A DNA stretch of 64,000 bases from Rossellomorea marisflavi (GTDB lineage: Bacteria; Bacillota; Bacilli; Bacillales; Bacillaceae_B). The stretch is taken from the NCBI RefSeq assembly GCF_001274775.1, contig NZ_LGUE01000005.1, forward strand, positions 447,173 to 511,172. Reading direction: 5' to 3'. A program made the translations under genes and the position numbers. Shown piece after piece: positions 52,868 to 62,086 of this stretch. How positions within the stretch are numbered: position 1 is the first letter of the stretch; every line of letters starts with the position of its first letter. The notes under the pieces are model-generated. The model worked only from the letters and a program-made list of their open reading frames with translations, did not search any database and was not told the DNA's origin.

Positions 52868-53689
52868 ATGACATACAAAATGATTGTTCTCGATTTGGAT
52901 GACACTCTCTTAAGGGACGACCAGTCCATTTCCCCGCGCACAAAAGAAGCCCTCTTGCTGGCACAGCAGGAAGGCGTGAAGGTGGTCCTTGCTTCAGGAC
53001 GTCCCACTTATGGTATGAAGTGGGTGGCGGAGGAACTTGAGTTGGCCCGCTATGGCAGCTATATCCTTTCATTCAACGGATCCAAGGTCATCAACTGTGA
53101 AACAGGGGAGGAACTGTATAGCAGGACTCTTTCAACAGAATCGCTTCACCGCCTTTATGACATCAGCAAGCGGGAAGATGTGGGCATCCTTACCTATATG
53201 GATGATGCCATCATCGTCGAAGAGGAAAATGAGTTTGCCGATATTGAAGCCAAACTTACCGGACTCCCTGTGAAGATCGTCCCAAGCTTCAAGGAGGCCG
53301 TCGATCGCCCTGCCGTTAAAGCCCTGATGCTGAAGGATGCAGAGAGGTTGGCGGAAGTGGAGAAGCAACTGCAGGAGGAGCTTGACGGAGAGCTCAGCGC
53401 CATGAGATCGAAGCCGTTCTTCCTTGAACTGACCGAGCCGGGAGTCACAAAAGGGGCGAGCCTGGATAGGCTGATCAACACGATGGGGATCACAGCTGAA
53501 GAGGTGATCGCAGTCGGGGACAGTTATAATGACCTGACAATGCTGGAGTTTGCCGGCCTTGGTGTCGCCATGGGCAATGCACCTGATGATATTAAAGAGG
53601 TAGCAGATTATGTGGCCCCGTCGAACATGGAAGACGGAGTCGCAGAAGTTGTCGAGAAATTCTTATTGAAGCAATTCACGCAGGTATAA
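52868..53689 (+). CDS. Cof-type HAD-IIB phosphatase
   Basis: A 273-residue haloacid-dehalogenase hydrolase of the Cof/YidA group. Motif I is VLDLDDTLL (nucleophile Asp9), motif II VLASGRP (about 41-46), motif III has Lys in KGASLDRL (about 195) and motif IV is AVGDSYNDLTMLEFAG (about 216-231). The type-IIB cap lies between (85-190). It probably dephosphorylates sugar phosphates or similar small metabolites. It lies 74 bases downstream of nagR. Confidence 0.92.
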   Translation: MTYKMIVLDLDDTLLRDDQSISPRTKEALLLAQQEGVKVVLASGRPTYGMKWVAEELELARYGSYILSFNGSKVINCETGEELYSRTLSTESLHRLYDISKREDVGILTYMDDAIIVEEENEFADIEAKLTGLPVKIVPSFKEAVDRPAVKALMLKDAERLAEVEKQLQEELDGELSAMRSKPFFLELTEPGVTKGASLDRLINTMGITAEEVIAVGDSYNDLTMLEFAGLGVAMGNAPDDIKEVADYVAPSNMEDGVAEVVEKFLLKQFTQV

Positions 53690-53691
53690 AG

Positions 53692-53727
53692 GGGAGATGG
53701 GGCCAAGCAGTGCCTCATCTCTTTCCG
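53692..53727 (+). terminator. Terminator-like hairpin after the HAD gene
   Basis: Arms GAGATGGGGC / GCCTCATCTC with one mismatch, followed by TTTCC. The T-tract is weak. The region 53728-54020 shows no gene. Confidence 0.5.
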
Positions 53728-54023
53728 ATTTGTCCTATTATGATCCTTGGCACATATAATGAGTTTGGTATATTTTTCTCATGTAAAAATTGTTTGGGCT
53801 TTGTAAAATGGGGGAAATACCTCTTCTGATGACAATTCGCTCAATGGATATTTGTAGCAGATCTAGTACATTGTTGCACCTTGATTAGCACCGTCCATAT
53901 TGCAGATAGTAAGGAAGTGTATCATCACAAGCTTTCCCCCTCAAATGTGACAGATTGTCGAATCCCCTTGAAACATTTTTGAGACGAATTACATTAAATT
54001 GTTATACAAAGGAAAATGATTTT

Positions 54024-54131
54024 TGTTATAATACATTCTGTTGATTCAATTGGTCTTTACATTCATGCAACACTCTTCATAAATCCAATCGGTCTTGAAC
54101 CGAAAAATACAAGTCCAACCCAGGTTGACTT
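54024..54131 (+). promoter_or_regulatory. Promoter and structured leader of ltaS
   Basis: TGTTATAAT (54024-54032) is an extended -10 element. The leader of about 110 bases contains a hairpin AAGTCCAACC / GGTTGACTT (54111-54131), which ends eight bases before the AAAGGTGATG ribosome-site region and could affect initiation. Confidence 0.55.
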
Positions 54132-54148
54132 GAAAAAGGTGATGAAAT

Positions 54149-56140
54149 ATGAACTTCGTTAAAAATTTCTTTAAAACACAGTTTGAGGATCTCCGCACAG
54201 GTAAGCTTACGTTCTTTTTCATTGTCGTAGGATTATTCTGGGTCAAGACCTATGCCGTATATGTATCTGAGTTTGAACTGGGCATCCAGAATGCCATGCA
54301 GCATTTCCTGCTGTTCCTCAATCCGTTGAGTTCGGCGCTCCTGTTCTTCGCGATCGCGCTCTTCTGGAAAGGAAAAGGACGCAACGCGGCGTTCCTCGTC
54401 ATCAACTTCCTGATGTCGTTCCTGCTTTATGCAAACGTCGTTTATTACCGATTCTTCAATGACTTCATTACAGTACCGGTTCTCCTTCAAGCGAAGACGA
54501 ACAACGGACTTGGAAGCTCAGCCCTTGAGCTGCTCAGACCATGGGATATCCTTTACTTCCTGGATTTCTTCATCATTATCGGTCTAATGCTCTTCAAGAA
54601 AGTGAAAGTACAGGAAAAACTGCGTTTCCGCTCTGTCATGGCACTTATGACATCAGCAGTTTTGATCTTCCTGTTGAACCTCGGTCTTGCCAACATCGAC
54701 CGTCCTGAGCTATTGACCAGAAGCTTCGACCGTAACTACCTTGTGAAATATCTTGGTATGAACAACTTCACGATCTATGACGTGATCCAAAACTCGAAGA
54801 CCTCTGCAAAACGCGCACTGGCTGACAGCAACGAAGTGTCCGAGGTCGAGAACTATGTGAAAGCGAACAAAGCAGACCCGAATCCGGAATATTTCGGTAA
54901 GGCAAAAGGCAAGAACGTGATCTACATCTCCATGGAGTCACTGCAATCCTTCGTGATCGACAGAGACCTTAACGGAGAAGAAATCACGCCGTTCCTGAAT
55001 TCCCTGATCGATGACAAAGAGGCCATCTACTTCGATAACCTCTTCCATCAAACAGGTCAAGGGAAAACATCAGATGCGGAATTCATCATGGAAAACTCCT
55101 TGTACCCACTTCCACAAGGTGCCGTATTCATGACGCATGCGAATAATACGTATCAGTCATCGCCGGCCATCCTTAAAGGGGAAGGATACTCTTCAGCGGT
55201 CTTCCACGGGAACTACAAAACGTTCTGGAACCGTTCTGAAATGTATCGCTCAATGGGATATGATCAATTCTTTGACGCCACTTATTACGATATGAGCAAA
55301 CCGGAAGAACAACTTCCATATGGATTGAAGGATAAGCCGTTCTTCGAAGAGTCCATCCCGTTGCTCAAGTCGATGAAGCAGCCATTCTACAGCAAGTTCA
55401 TCTCACTATCGAATCACTTCCCGTTCGACCGTCATGAGGAAGATACCGATTTTGGTCAGGGAGATACTAAAGATGGTGTCGTGAACCGATACTTCCAAAC
55501 GGCACACTATATGGATGAAGCGCTTGAAGACTTCGTCAATGATCTGAAAGAAAATGGTCTCTATGACGACACCATGATCGTCCTTTACGGTGACCACTAT
55601 GGTATTTCTGAGAACCATAACAAAGCCATGGCTGAAGTCCTTGGCAAAGAAGAGATCACCGATTTCGATAATGCCCAGCTGCAACGTGTCCCACTTCTGA
55701 TCCTGAATTCAGGAGCTGAAGGTGGAGTCAACCATACGTACAGTGGACAGATCGACGTACGTCCGACCGTATTCCATCTTCTTGGAATCGACACGACGGA
55801 TTATATGAGCTTCGGTCAGGATATGCTATCCAAAGAGCACAAAGAAATCGTACCGTTCCGTAACGGTGATGTGATCACGGATAAGTATTCAGACATCAAA
55901 GGAGTATGCTACAACAATGAAACGGGTGAACCAGTCGATGAGGCAGACGCCAAAGGCTGTGATGAAGCAAGCAAAGAAGCAAACAAACGTCTGGAACTCT
56001 CAGACAAAGTGGTCTATGAAGACCTCTTGAGATTCTACACGCCGGATGGCTTCAAACCAATCGACCGTTCAGACTATAACTACAACAACCCGAATCCGAA
56101 AAGCACCCAAGAATCAGACTCGGCTCAAACAGAACAATAA
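54149..56140 (+). CDS. ltaS: Lipoteichoic acid synthase
   Basis: A 663-residue LTA synthase that polymerises glycerol-phosphate from phosphatidylglycerol. Five N-terminal helices (about 20-180) are followed by an extracellular sulfatase-type domain (about 250-580). Metal and catalytic residues match the family: Glu263 in SMESLQSF, nucleophile Thr307 in QGKTSDAEF, HGNYKTFWNR, SLSNHFPF and YGDHYGISENHN. A signal-peptidase-like site ALA/D is seen near residue 226, where LtaS proteins are cleaved. The C-terminal tail is Ser/Asn/Gln rich. The B. subtilis paralogues (LtaS, YfnI, YqgS, YvgJ) cannot be separated here. Confidence 0.92.
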   Translation: MNFVKNFFKTQFEDLRTGKLTFFFIVVGLFWVKTYAVYVSEFELGIQNAMQHFLLFLNPLSSALLFFAIALFWKGKGRNAAFLVINFLMSFLLYANVVYYRFFNDFITVPVLLQAKTNNGLGSSALELLRPWDILYFLDFFIIIGLMLFKKVKVQEKLRFRSVMALMTSAVLIFLLNLGLANIDRPELLTRSFDRNYLVKYLGMNNFTIYDVIQNSKTSAKRALADSNEVSEVENYVKANKADPNPEYFGKAKGKNVIYISMESLQSFVIDRDLNGEEITPFLNSLIDDKEAIYFDNLFHQTGQGKTSDAEFIMENSLYPLPQGAVFMTHANNTYQSSPAILKGEGYSSAVFHGNYKTFWNRSEMYRSMGYDQFFDATYYDMSKPEEQLPYGLKDKPFFEESIPLLKSMKQPFYSKFISLSNHFPFDRHEEDTDFGQGDTKDGVVNRYFQTAHYMDEALEDFVNDLKENGLYDDTMIVLYGDHYGISENHNKAMAEVLGKEEITDFDNAQLQRVPLLILNSGAEGGVNHTYSGQIDVRPTVFHLLGIDTTDYMSFGQDMLSKEHKEIVPFRNGDVITDKYSDIKGVCYNNETGEPVDEADAKGCDEASKEANKRLELSDKVVYEDLLRFYTPDGFKPIDRSDYNYNNPNPKSTQESDSAQTEQ

Positions 56141-56146
56141 CCAACG

Positions 56147-56190
56147 AACTGCCTGGATGATCCATTAGGATCACCAGGCAGTTTTTTTGT
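56147..56190 (+). terminator. Terminator of ltaS
   Basis: A long stem AACTGCCTGG-(AT)GATCC / GGATCACCAGGCAGTT with a small bulge, four-base loop and seven T residues. Confidence 0.92.
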
Positions 56191-56291
56191 ATTCCAAACA
56201 AGAAAATATGAGATGAAAGGAAAACCTATCATATAAACCTGATTCTTCCATGGTAATAAGAATGTAAGCTGTCACCAGTGAAATACTACAG

Positions 56292-56770
56292 AGTGAAATG
56301 AAGCGAAGGGAGCTCGACTCCAGCGAAAAAGCATGCAGGAAGGCACTTGCAGGCAGCGCCAAACGACCTGCAAACACTCATTCAGTAGAAAAATTGATCA
56401 AACCAAGAGAACCAGGATCACCCCAACCAATGAAGAGATGCCCTTCACCCATCAAAAACAACAGAGTGGAATGAAGCGAAGGGAGCCCGACCCCAGCGGA
56501 AAAGCATGTAGGAAGGCACTTGCAGGCAGCGAAGCGACCTGCAAACACTTGTTCAGTGGAAAACTTGATCAAACCAAGATGAGCATAATCACCCCAACCA
56601 ATGAAGAGATGCCCTTCACCCATCAAAAACCACAAAGTGGAATGAAGCGAAGGGGGCTCGACTCCTGCGGAAAGGCGTGCAGGTAAGACCCTGCAGGCAA
56701 CGCCGAAGCGGCTTACCGCACGCCCCGCGGAAAGCGAGCTCCCGCAGCGAAATGAAACGAACCACTCCCA
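56292..56770. repeat. Tandem repeat of about 172 bp ending in a long hairpin element
   Basis: Three units begin AGTGRAATGAAGCGAAGGG at 56292, 56465 and 56636. Units 1 and 2 are about 171-173 bp long and nearly identical. They contain a hairpin TTGCAGG / CCTGCAA and a shared block with CCAATGAAGAGATGCCCTTC. Unit 3 starts the same way but continues into a GC-rich palindromic element (CTCGACTCCTGCGG at one end, CCCCGCGGAAAGCGAG at the other), a form I recall as common in intergenic regions of Bacillaceae. Units 1-2 look like decayed and duplicated copies. Frames inside are repeat shadows, not genes. Confidence 0.88.
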
Positions 56771-56859
56771 TTAATACCTCCGTTAAATTCTAAAACATGT
56801 TTTCTGATGATAAGTAATGATCGTTTTGAAAGAATGTGCTCATTTATGAAAGAAAATGA

Positions 56860-56888
56860 TTGATTTCTGCAAACGTTATCATTATAAT
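56860..56888 (+). promoter_or_regulatory. fru operon promoter with a cre between -35 and -10
   Basis: The -35 is TTGATT (56860-56865), the spacer 17 bases and the -10 TATAAT (56883-56888). TGCAAACGTTATCA (56868-56881) matches the CcpA consensus TGNAANCGNWNNCW at every position and fills the spacer, so CcpA would exclude RNA polymerase. Confidence 0.8.
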
Positions 56889-56923
56889 AAAGAATGCAAA
56901 GTGATTAGAAAGTAGGAGAAAAC

Positions 56924-57676
56924 ATGTTGACCGACGAAAGGCACCGCATCATCCTTGACCTGTTAAAAGATAAGGAAACGATCAAAATCCATGAAATCGT
57001 CGATATGACAGACGCTTCAGAATCAACCATCCGACGCGACCTGACGCAACTTGAGCAGGAGAAATTCCTAAAGCGGGTACACGGCGGAGCATCGAGACTT
57101 CAAGGGAAACTGAAAGAACTTAGTGTATCTGAAAAATCTTCCAAAAACCTTCATGAGAAACGATTGATCGGTCAATACGCCGCCAGTCTCATCGAAGATG
57201 GAGATTGCATCTTCCTTGATGCCGGAACCTCTACGCTGAGTTTGATAGATTATCTTCCACAGATGGATATCGTGGTGGTCACAAACGGATTGACCCATGT
57301 TGATCTTCTTTTGCAAAAAGGATTCAAAACCTACCTGGTAGGAGGAATGGTCAAACAAACCACCAAGGCCATGATCGGAAGCGGGGCTGTCGAATCCCTT
57401 AAGCATTACCGATTCGATAAAGCGTTCATGGGGGCAAACGGCATCCACGCCCAATACGGGTTCACGACCCCTGATCCGGAGGAAGCTCAGGTGAAACGCG
57501 TAGCAATTGAATTAGCAAGGGAAGCCATGTTCCTGACGGATGATTCCAAATTCGGAGAAATTTCATTCAGTAAGATTGTTGATATAGATAAAGCAATGGT
57601 CATCACGAATGCTCTTGATGAAGAGCAAGATACCGCCATTATGAAACAAACTACGATAAAGGTTGTGACAACATGA
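56924..57676 (+). CDS. fruR: DeoR-family repressor FruR
   Basis: A 250-residue DeoR regulator: HTH at 1-55 (TDASESTIRRDLTQLEQEKFLKRVHGGA) and a DeoR C-terminal sensor domain (about 75-235) with FLDAGTSTLSL (about 99-109) and MGANGIHAQYGFTTPD. In Bacillus it represses the fructose operon and responds to fructose phosphate. AGGAG precedes the ATG; it overlaps fruK by four bases. Confidence 0.94.
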   Translation: MLTDERHRIILDLLKDKETIKIHEIVDMTDASESTIRRDLTQLEQEKFLKRVHGGASRLQGKLKELSVSEKSSKNLHEKRLIGQYAASLIEDGDCIFLDAGTSTLSLIDYLPQMDIVVVTNGLTHVDLLLQKGFKTYLVGGMVKQTTKAMIGSGAVESLKHYRFDKAFMGANGIHAQYGFTTPDPEEAQVKRVAIELAREAMFLTDDSKFGEISFSKIVDIDKAMVITNALDEEQDTAIMKQTTIKVVTT

Positions 57677-58584
57677 TCTATACACTGACATTAAACCCTT
57701 CGGTTGATTACATTATGGAGGTTGCCGATTTCACAAAAGGCGGCTTGAACAGGAGCGAGACTGAAGCAGCACTGCCGGGCGGTAAAGGGATCAATGTATC
57801 CCGCGTCCTTCATACGCTTGGTGTTGAAAGTGCCGCTTTGGGCTTTGCATCCGGTTTTACAGGGGAATACATCAAGCAATTCCTCCAGCAAGAAGACATC
57901 CGTACTGATTTCGTTGAGGTGGGCGGAATTTCCCGGATCAACGTAAAAGTGAAATCGGACGATGAAACAGAAATCAACGGAAGCGGGCCGGAAATCAGCG
58001 AGGGTCATCTTGATGAGCTTCTCGGGAAAATTTCAGCTCTGACTGATGAAGATGTCCTTGTTCTGGCAGGAAGCATCCCGTCATCCGTACCGAAGACGTT
58101 CTATCATCGAATTGCCTCTCTGTGCCAGGAGCAGGGTACCAAGGTCGTGATCGACGCTGAAAAGAACCTGATCGAACCAGTCCTGCCGCTTGCTCCTTAT
58201 CTCATCAAGCCGAATCATCATGAATTGGGTGAAATGTTTGATGTAATGATCGAATCCGAAGACGATGCGATTCACTACGGACGGAAACTGCTTGAAAAAG
58301 GCGCGCGGAACGTCATTGTATCGATGGCGGAAAAAGGAGCGTTGTTGCTCACGGGAGATCGTGTATTCGTCTCTTCTGTTCCGAATGGTGAGTTGAAGAG
58401 CTCGGTAGGAGCAGGGGATTCCACTGTGGCGGGCTTCCTTGCAGGGTTGAAAAAAGGGTACAGCATCGAGGATGCCTTCCGTCTTGGAACATCTTCAGGA
58501 TCTGCCACTGCCTATTCCATCGGGCTATGCAGCGCAGAAAAAGTGGAATCACTCTATAACAACATTACGATTACGGAGAAATAG
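57673..58584 (+). CDS. fruK: 1-phosphofructokinase
   Basis: A 303-residue PfkB-family kinase phosphorylating fructose-1-phosphate to fructose-1,6-bisphosphate. The N-terminus MIYTLTLNPSVDYIMEV is typical; LPGGKGINVSRVL (about 35) is the substrate glycine motif, and SSVGAGDSTVAGFLAG (about 243-258) holds the catalytic Asp. Overlaps fruR by 4 bases and precedes fruA by 11. Confidence 0.95.
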   Translation: MIYTLTLNPSVDYIMEVADFTKGGLNRSETEAALPGGKGINVSRVLHTLGVESAALGFASGFTGEYIKQFLQQEDIRTDFVEVGGISRINVKVKSDDETEINGSGPEISEGHLDELLGKISALTDEDVLVLAGSIPSSVPKTFYHRIASLCQEQGTKVVIDAEKNLIEPVLPLAPYLIKPNHHELGEMFDVMIESEDDAIHYGRKLLEKGARNVIVSMAEKGALLLTGDRVFVSSVPNGELKSSVGAGDSTVAGFLAGLKKGYSIEDAFRLGTSSGSATAYSIGLCSAEKVESLYNNITITEK

Positions 58585-58595
58585 GAGGTAAGGAC

Positions 58596-60464
58596 ATGAG
58601 GATTACAGAACTACTCACAAAAGAAACCATCCAGTTGAATATATCTTCTGATTCAAAATCAGGAGTCATTGATGAATTGGTTACGGTTCTAGATAAAGCA
58701 GGGAAACTACAGGATGTGCAGGAATTCAAAAAAGCCATCCTCAATCGTGAAGCACAGAGCACGACGGGGATCGGAGAAGGAATTGCCATTCCCCATGCCA
58801 AAACCGCAGCGGTAAAGTCGCCGGCCATCGCATTCGGGAAGTCGGTAGAGGGGCTAGACTATGAGTCCCTTGACGGTACACCTGCACACTTATTCTTCAT
58901 GATTGCGGCGACAGACGGTGCCAATCAGACGCATTTGGAGGCCCTGAGCCGTCTTTCTTCCCTCCTGATGGACCCAGAGGTGCGCCAGGCGTTGCTATCT
59001 GCACAGTCTGAAGATGAAGTCATCACCATCATCAATACGCATGATCAAGAAGATGAGGAAGAAGCAGTTGAAGAGTCTGATTCCTCTTCAAGCAAGATCC
59101 TTGCGGTAACTGCCTGTCCGACAGGTATCGCTCATACCTATATGGCCGCTGATGCCCTCAAAGCAAAAGCCAAAGAGCTTGGTTTCGATGTGAAGGTCGA
59201 GACAAATGGTTCCGGCGGGGCAAAGAACATCCTTACCGCGGAGGAAATTGAAAACGCTCCAGCGATCATCGTGGCAGCCGATACAAAGGTTGAGATGGAA
59301 CGCTTCAAAGGGAAACGCGTCATCCAGGTACCGGTGGCTGAAGCCATCAGGAAACCGGCGGATCTCCTCTCCCGTGCAGAAAAGCAGGATGCACCCGTCT
59401 ACAGTGGTGGGGGCAACAAGGAAGAAGATACGTCCAAGGAAAGCAAAGGGAAGTCAGGATTCTATAAGCATTTGATGAATGGTGTGTCCAATATGCTTCC
59501 GTTCGTTGTCGGCGGTGGGATCCTCATTGCGATCTCCTTCTTATTCGGTCCTCAATCAGCCAATCCTGATTCTTCTGAATATAACCAATTTGCAGCGATC
59601 ATCAATACAATCGGTGGAAGCAATGCGTTCTTCCTGATGATTCCTGTCCTTGCCGGGTTCATCGCTTCCAGTATCGCAGATCGTCCTGGTTTTGCCCCTG
59701 GTATGGTCGGTGGTCTGATTGCAGCAACCGGGGACAGTGGATTCCTTGGCGGTCTCATCGCCGGATTCCTTGCTGGGTATGTCACTCTTGGAATCAAACG
59801 CGCTACCAAGAACTTCCCGCAGGCTCTGGAAGGGATCAAACCCGTTCTGATCTATCCGTTGTTCGCTATATTCATCACAGGCTTCATTATGCTTCAGTTC
59901 CTTGTGGAACCACTGAGTGCAGTCAACACTTGGCTACAGAGCTGGCTTGAGGGTCTTGGTACAGGAAACCTTATCTTCCTCGGACTCATCCTTGGTGGTA
60001 TGATGGCAGTCGATATGGGTGGTCCGATCAACAAAGCGGCTTTCACATTCGGTATTGCCATGATCGAAGGTGGAAATCTTGCTCCACATGCAGCCATCAT
60101 GGCCGGAGGTATGGTTCCGCCACTTGGTCTCGCCCTTGCGACAACTTTCTTTAAAAGCAAGTTCAATGAAAACGAACGGAAAGCAGGGATTCCTGCGTAC
60201 TTCATGGGTGCTTCATTCATTACAGAAGGAGCAATCCCGTTTGCGGCAGCAGATCCCCTCAGGGTCATCCCGTCCGCTGTGGTCGGATCGGCTGTAGCCG
60301 GTGCTTTGACGATGGTATTCCACATCGGGCTTCCTGCCCCTCACGGAGGAATCTTCGTCTTCCCGGTCGTCGAAGGGAATGCATTCCTATACCTGCTGGC
60401 CGTATTGATCGGTTCGGTGATCACAGCGATCATGGTAGGGCTTCTGAAGAAACCAGTGAAATAA
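58596..60464 (+). CDS. fruA: PTS fructose transporter, fused IIA-IIB-IIC
   Basis: A 622-residue fructose permease that imports fructose and phosphorylates it to fructose-1-phosphate. The IIA domain (about 1-145) has its phospho-His in GIAIPHAKTAAV, the IIB domain (about 170-270) its Cys in VTACPTGIAHTYMAADAL, and the IIC membrane domain (about 290-620) has about nine helices. AGGAGG precedes the ATG. It is the last gene of fruRKA, ending at a strong terminator. Confidence 0.96.
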   Translation: MRITELLTKETIQLNISSDSKSGVIDELVTVLDKAGKLQDVQEFKKAILNREAQSTTGIGEGIAIPHAKTAAVKSPAIAFGKSVEGLDYESLDGTPAHLFFMIAATDGANQTHLEALSRLSSLLMDPEVRQALLSAQSEDEVITIINTHDQEDEEEAVEESDSSSSKILAVTACPTGIAHTYMAADALKAKAKELGFDVKVETNGSGGAKNILTAEEIENAPAIIVAADTKVEMERFKGKRVIQVPVAEAIRKPADLLSRAEKQDAPVYSGGGNKEEDTSKESKGKSGFYKHLMNGVSNMLPFVVGGGILIAISFLFGPQSANPDSSEYNQFAAIINTIGGSNAFFLMIPVLAGFIASSIADRPGFAPGMVGGLIAATGDSGFLGGLIAGFLAGYVTLGIKRATKNFPQALEGIKPVLIYPLFAIFITGFIMLQFLVEPLSAVNTWLQSWLEGLGTGNLIFLGLILGGMMAVDMGGPINKAAFTFGIAMIEGGNLAPHAAIMAGGMVPPLGLALATTFFKSKFNENERKAGIPAYFMGASFITEGAIPFAAADPLRVIPSAVVGSAVAGALTMVFHIGLPAPHGGIFVFPVVEGNAFLYLLAVLIGSVITAIMVGLLKKPVK

Positions 60465-60470
60465 AACGTA

Positions 60471-60504
60471 AGAACCAGGCGTTGATGCGCCTGGTTCTTT
60501 TTTT
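60471..60504 (+). terminator. Terminator of the fru operon
   Basis: Stem AGAACCAGGCG / CGCCTGGTTCT with a six-base loop and eight T residues. Confidence 0.93.
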
Positions 60505-60584
60505 ATTTTCAATGATGTCCTGTTTTAGAATCGGAACGGTTGGTTAAAGGTATAAATAAGAAATCTTCGGAAGGAGGGAGGCAG

Positions 60585-61295
60585 GTGGAGTATATAGGTC
60601 TTCCGCCGTTATCCCCGGAATTCATGATTGTCATCAAGCGGATCTTCCTCATCGTACTGCTGAGCGGGTTGATCGGCTTGGAACGGGAATCGAAGAATCA
60701 TCCTGCCGGTCTCAGGACCCATATACTTGTGGGGGTCGGTTCTTGTCTACTCATGTTGCTCTCCATCTATGGGTTTCAGCCATTCCTCGATGAGCATCCG
60801 GAGCTGAACGGATTTGATCCGAGCAGGATACCGTCCTATGTGATTTCAGGTATCGGTTTTCTCGGGGCGGGGACCATCCTTGTGCACCGGGGTGTGACCG
60901 TCCGGGGACTCACGACAGCCGCCAGCATATGGGTGGTTGCCGGTCTCGGGCTTGTCGTGGGGATCGGGATGCACTACGAAGCGATATTTACAACGGCGAT
61001 CATCGTCCTCACCCTGTTCTTCCTCACGAGGGCTGAACAGTATTATAGGGGTAAACTCAGGAAAAAACGGTGGTATACGTTAACCATCCGGATGCAGGCA
61101 GATGAATTATCTGCCGTCATTGATTTTATGCAAGAACATGGACTGGAGGTTGCCGAGCTGGACGTTGAACAAGGGGCTGGTCTTATCTCCTGCTCCTTCA
61201 TGATTTATTCAATTGGTGAGGATCCCATTCACAACGTAATGCAGGGGTTGGTTTCCCGGGAGGGCATCGATCAGGTACGCCTGATGAAAAAATGA
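60585..61295 (+). CDS. MgtC/SapB family membrane protein (copy 1)
   Basis: A 236-residue MgtC family protein. Four to five N-terminal helices carry the motifs LSGLIGLERESKNHPAGLRTHILVGVGSCL and SGIGFLGAGTILV, then TAASIWVVAGLGLVVG; the C-terminal 85 residues form a soluble ACT-like domain. GTG at 60585 is chosen because AAGGAGG (60571-60577) is seven bases upstream. MgtC proteins are linked to magnesium-poor growth and ATP synthase or phosphate control, but a transport role is unproven. It converges with a second MgtC gene, stop codons one base apart. Confidence 0.9.
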   Translation: MEYIGLPPLSPEFMIVIKRIFLIVLLSGLIGLERESKNHPAGLRTHILVGVGSCLLMLLSIYGFQPFLDEHPELNGFDPSRIPSYVISGIGFLGAGTILVHRGVTVRGLTTAASIWVVAGLGLVVGIGMHYEAIFTTAIIVLTLFFLTRAEQYYRGKLRKKRWYTLTIRMQADELSAVIDFMQEHGLEVAELDVEQGAGLISCSFMIYSIGEDPIHNVMQGLVSREGIDQVRLMKK

Positions 61296-61296
61296 T

Positions 61297-61989
61297 TCAA
61301 AGACTTTCGATTTCTACATCGATGATGCCCGGGATGTCAGAAATCGTATAATAAATATCTACGGTTTTTTTTCGGAAGTCGACGATGATCTTCAACTCAA
61401 GTAGATGAAGATCATTTTTTAAATCCTTGATCCGGATGTTTTCAATCGTGATTTCTTCCGATTTTATCTGTTCGATGATGGACTTGATTTCTTTCTTTTG
61501 TTCAATGGTTGCCTTTAAGGACAGCTCTTTTTCCCTCAAACGCCTTGGCCCGAGATACGTGATGATGACCGGGATCACCTCTACTGAAAAAATCAATAAG
61601 ATGACTCCCACGGTTGCTTCCCAGTAAAAACCGGCCCCGACGGCGATGCCGATGCCGGCGGCTCCCCAGATCATGGCGGCTGTCGTCAGACCGGAAATGC
61701 TGTCATTCCCTTTCCTGAGGATGACGCCTGCGCCAAGGAAACCGATTCCTGATACAATCTGTGCAGCCAGTCGAAGGGGATCCATGGTGATGTTCACGTG
61801 ATCGGATTTAGGGGATACATAGGCCGCCTCGATGGAAACGATCGTCAGGAGGCAGCTGACGATGCAGATGACGAGCGATGTTTTCAATCCTACAGGCTTC
61901 CGTTTCAGTTCCCTTTCAAGCCCTATGATCAATCCGAGTATAGCGGAAATGCCCAATTTTAATAGCAGGGTGGTGTCAATCGGCGTCAT
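61297..61989 (-). CDS. MgtC/SapB family membrane protein (copy 2)
   Basis: A 230-residue MgtC family protein with the same layout: LGLIIGLERELKRKPVGLKTSLVICIVSCLLT, SGIGFLGAGVILR and LTTAAMIWGAAGIGIAVG, then a charged C-terminal ACT-like domain. It is clearly different from copy 1 in the C-terminal half, so it is not a fresh duplication. The two genes end tail to tail with a single base between stop codons and no terminator hairpin. Confidence 0.9.
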   Translation of the reverse strand: MTPIDTTLLLKLGISAILGLIIGLERELKRKPVGLKTSLVICIVSCLLTIVSIEAAYVSPKSDHVNITMDPLRLAAQIVSGIGFLGAGVILRKGNDSISGLTTAAMIWGAAGIGIAVGAGFYWEATVGVILLIFSVEVIPVIITYLGPRRLREKELSLKATIEQKKEIKSIIEQIKSEEITIENIRIKDLKNDLHLLELKIIVDFRKKTVDIYYTISDIPGIIDVEIESL

Positions 61990-62086
61990 CTTTCCCCCTC
62001 CATTTGATAAAAAGATATAGTTTTTTCATGAACGAAGTAATAAAATGAGGAAAATATCGATTTCAAGTTCAGGGGTGCTCCAACTT

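Noticed and set aside
56333..56686. Frames of 85-117 codons with internally repeated protein sequence.
   Set aside because: They translate the 172-bp DNA repeat; the repetition is at DNA level and no start signal fits.
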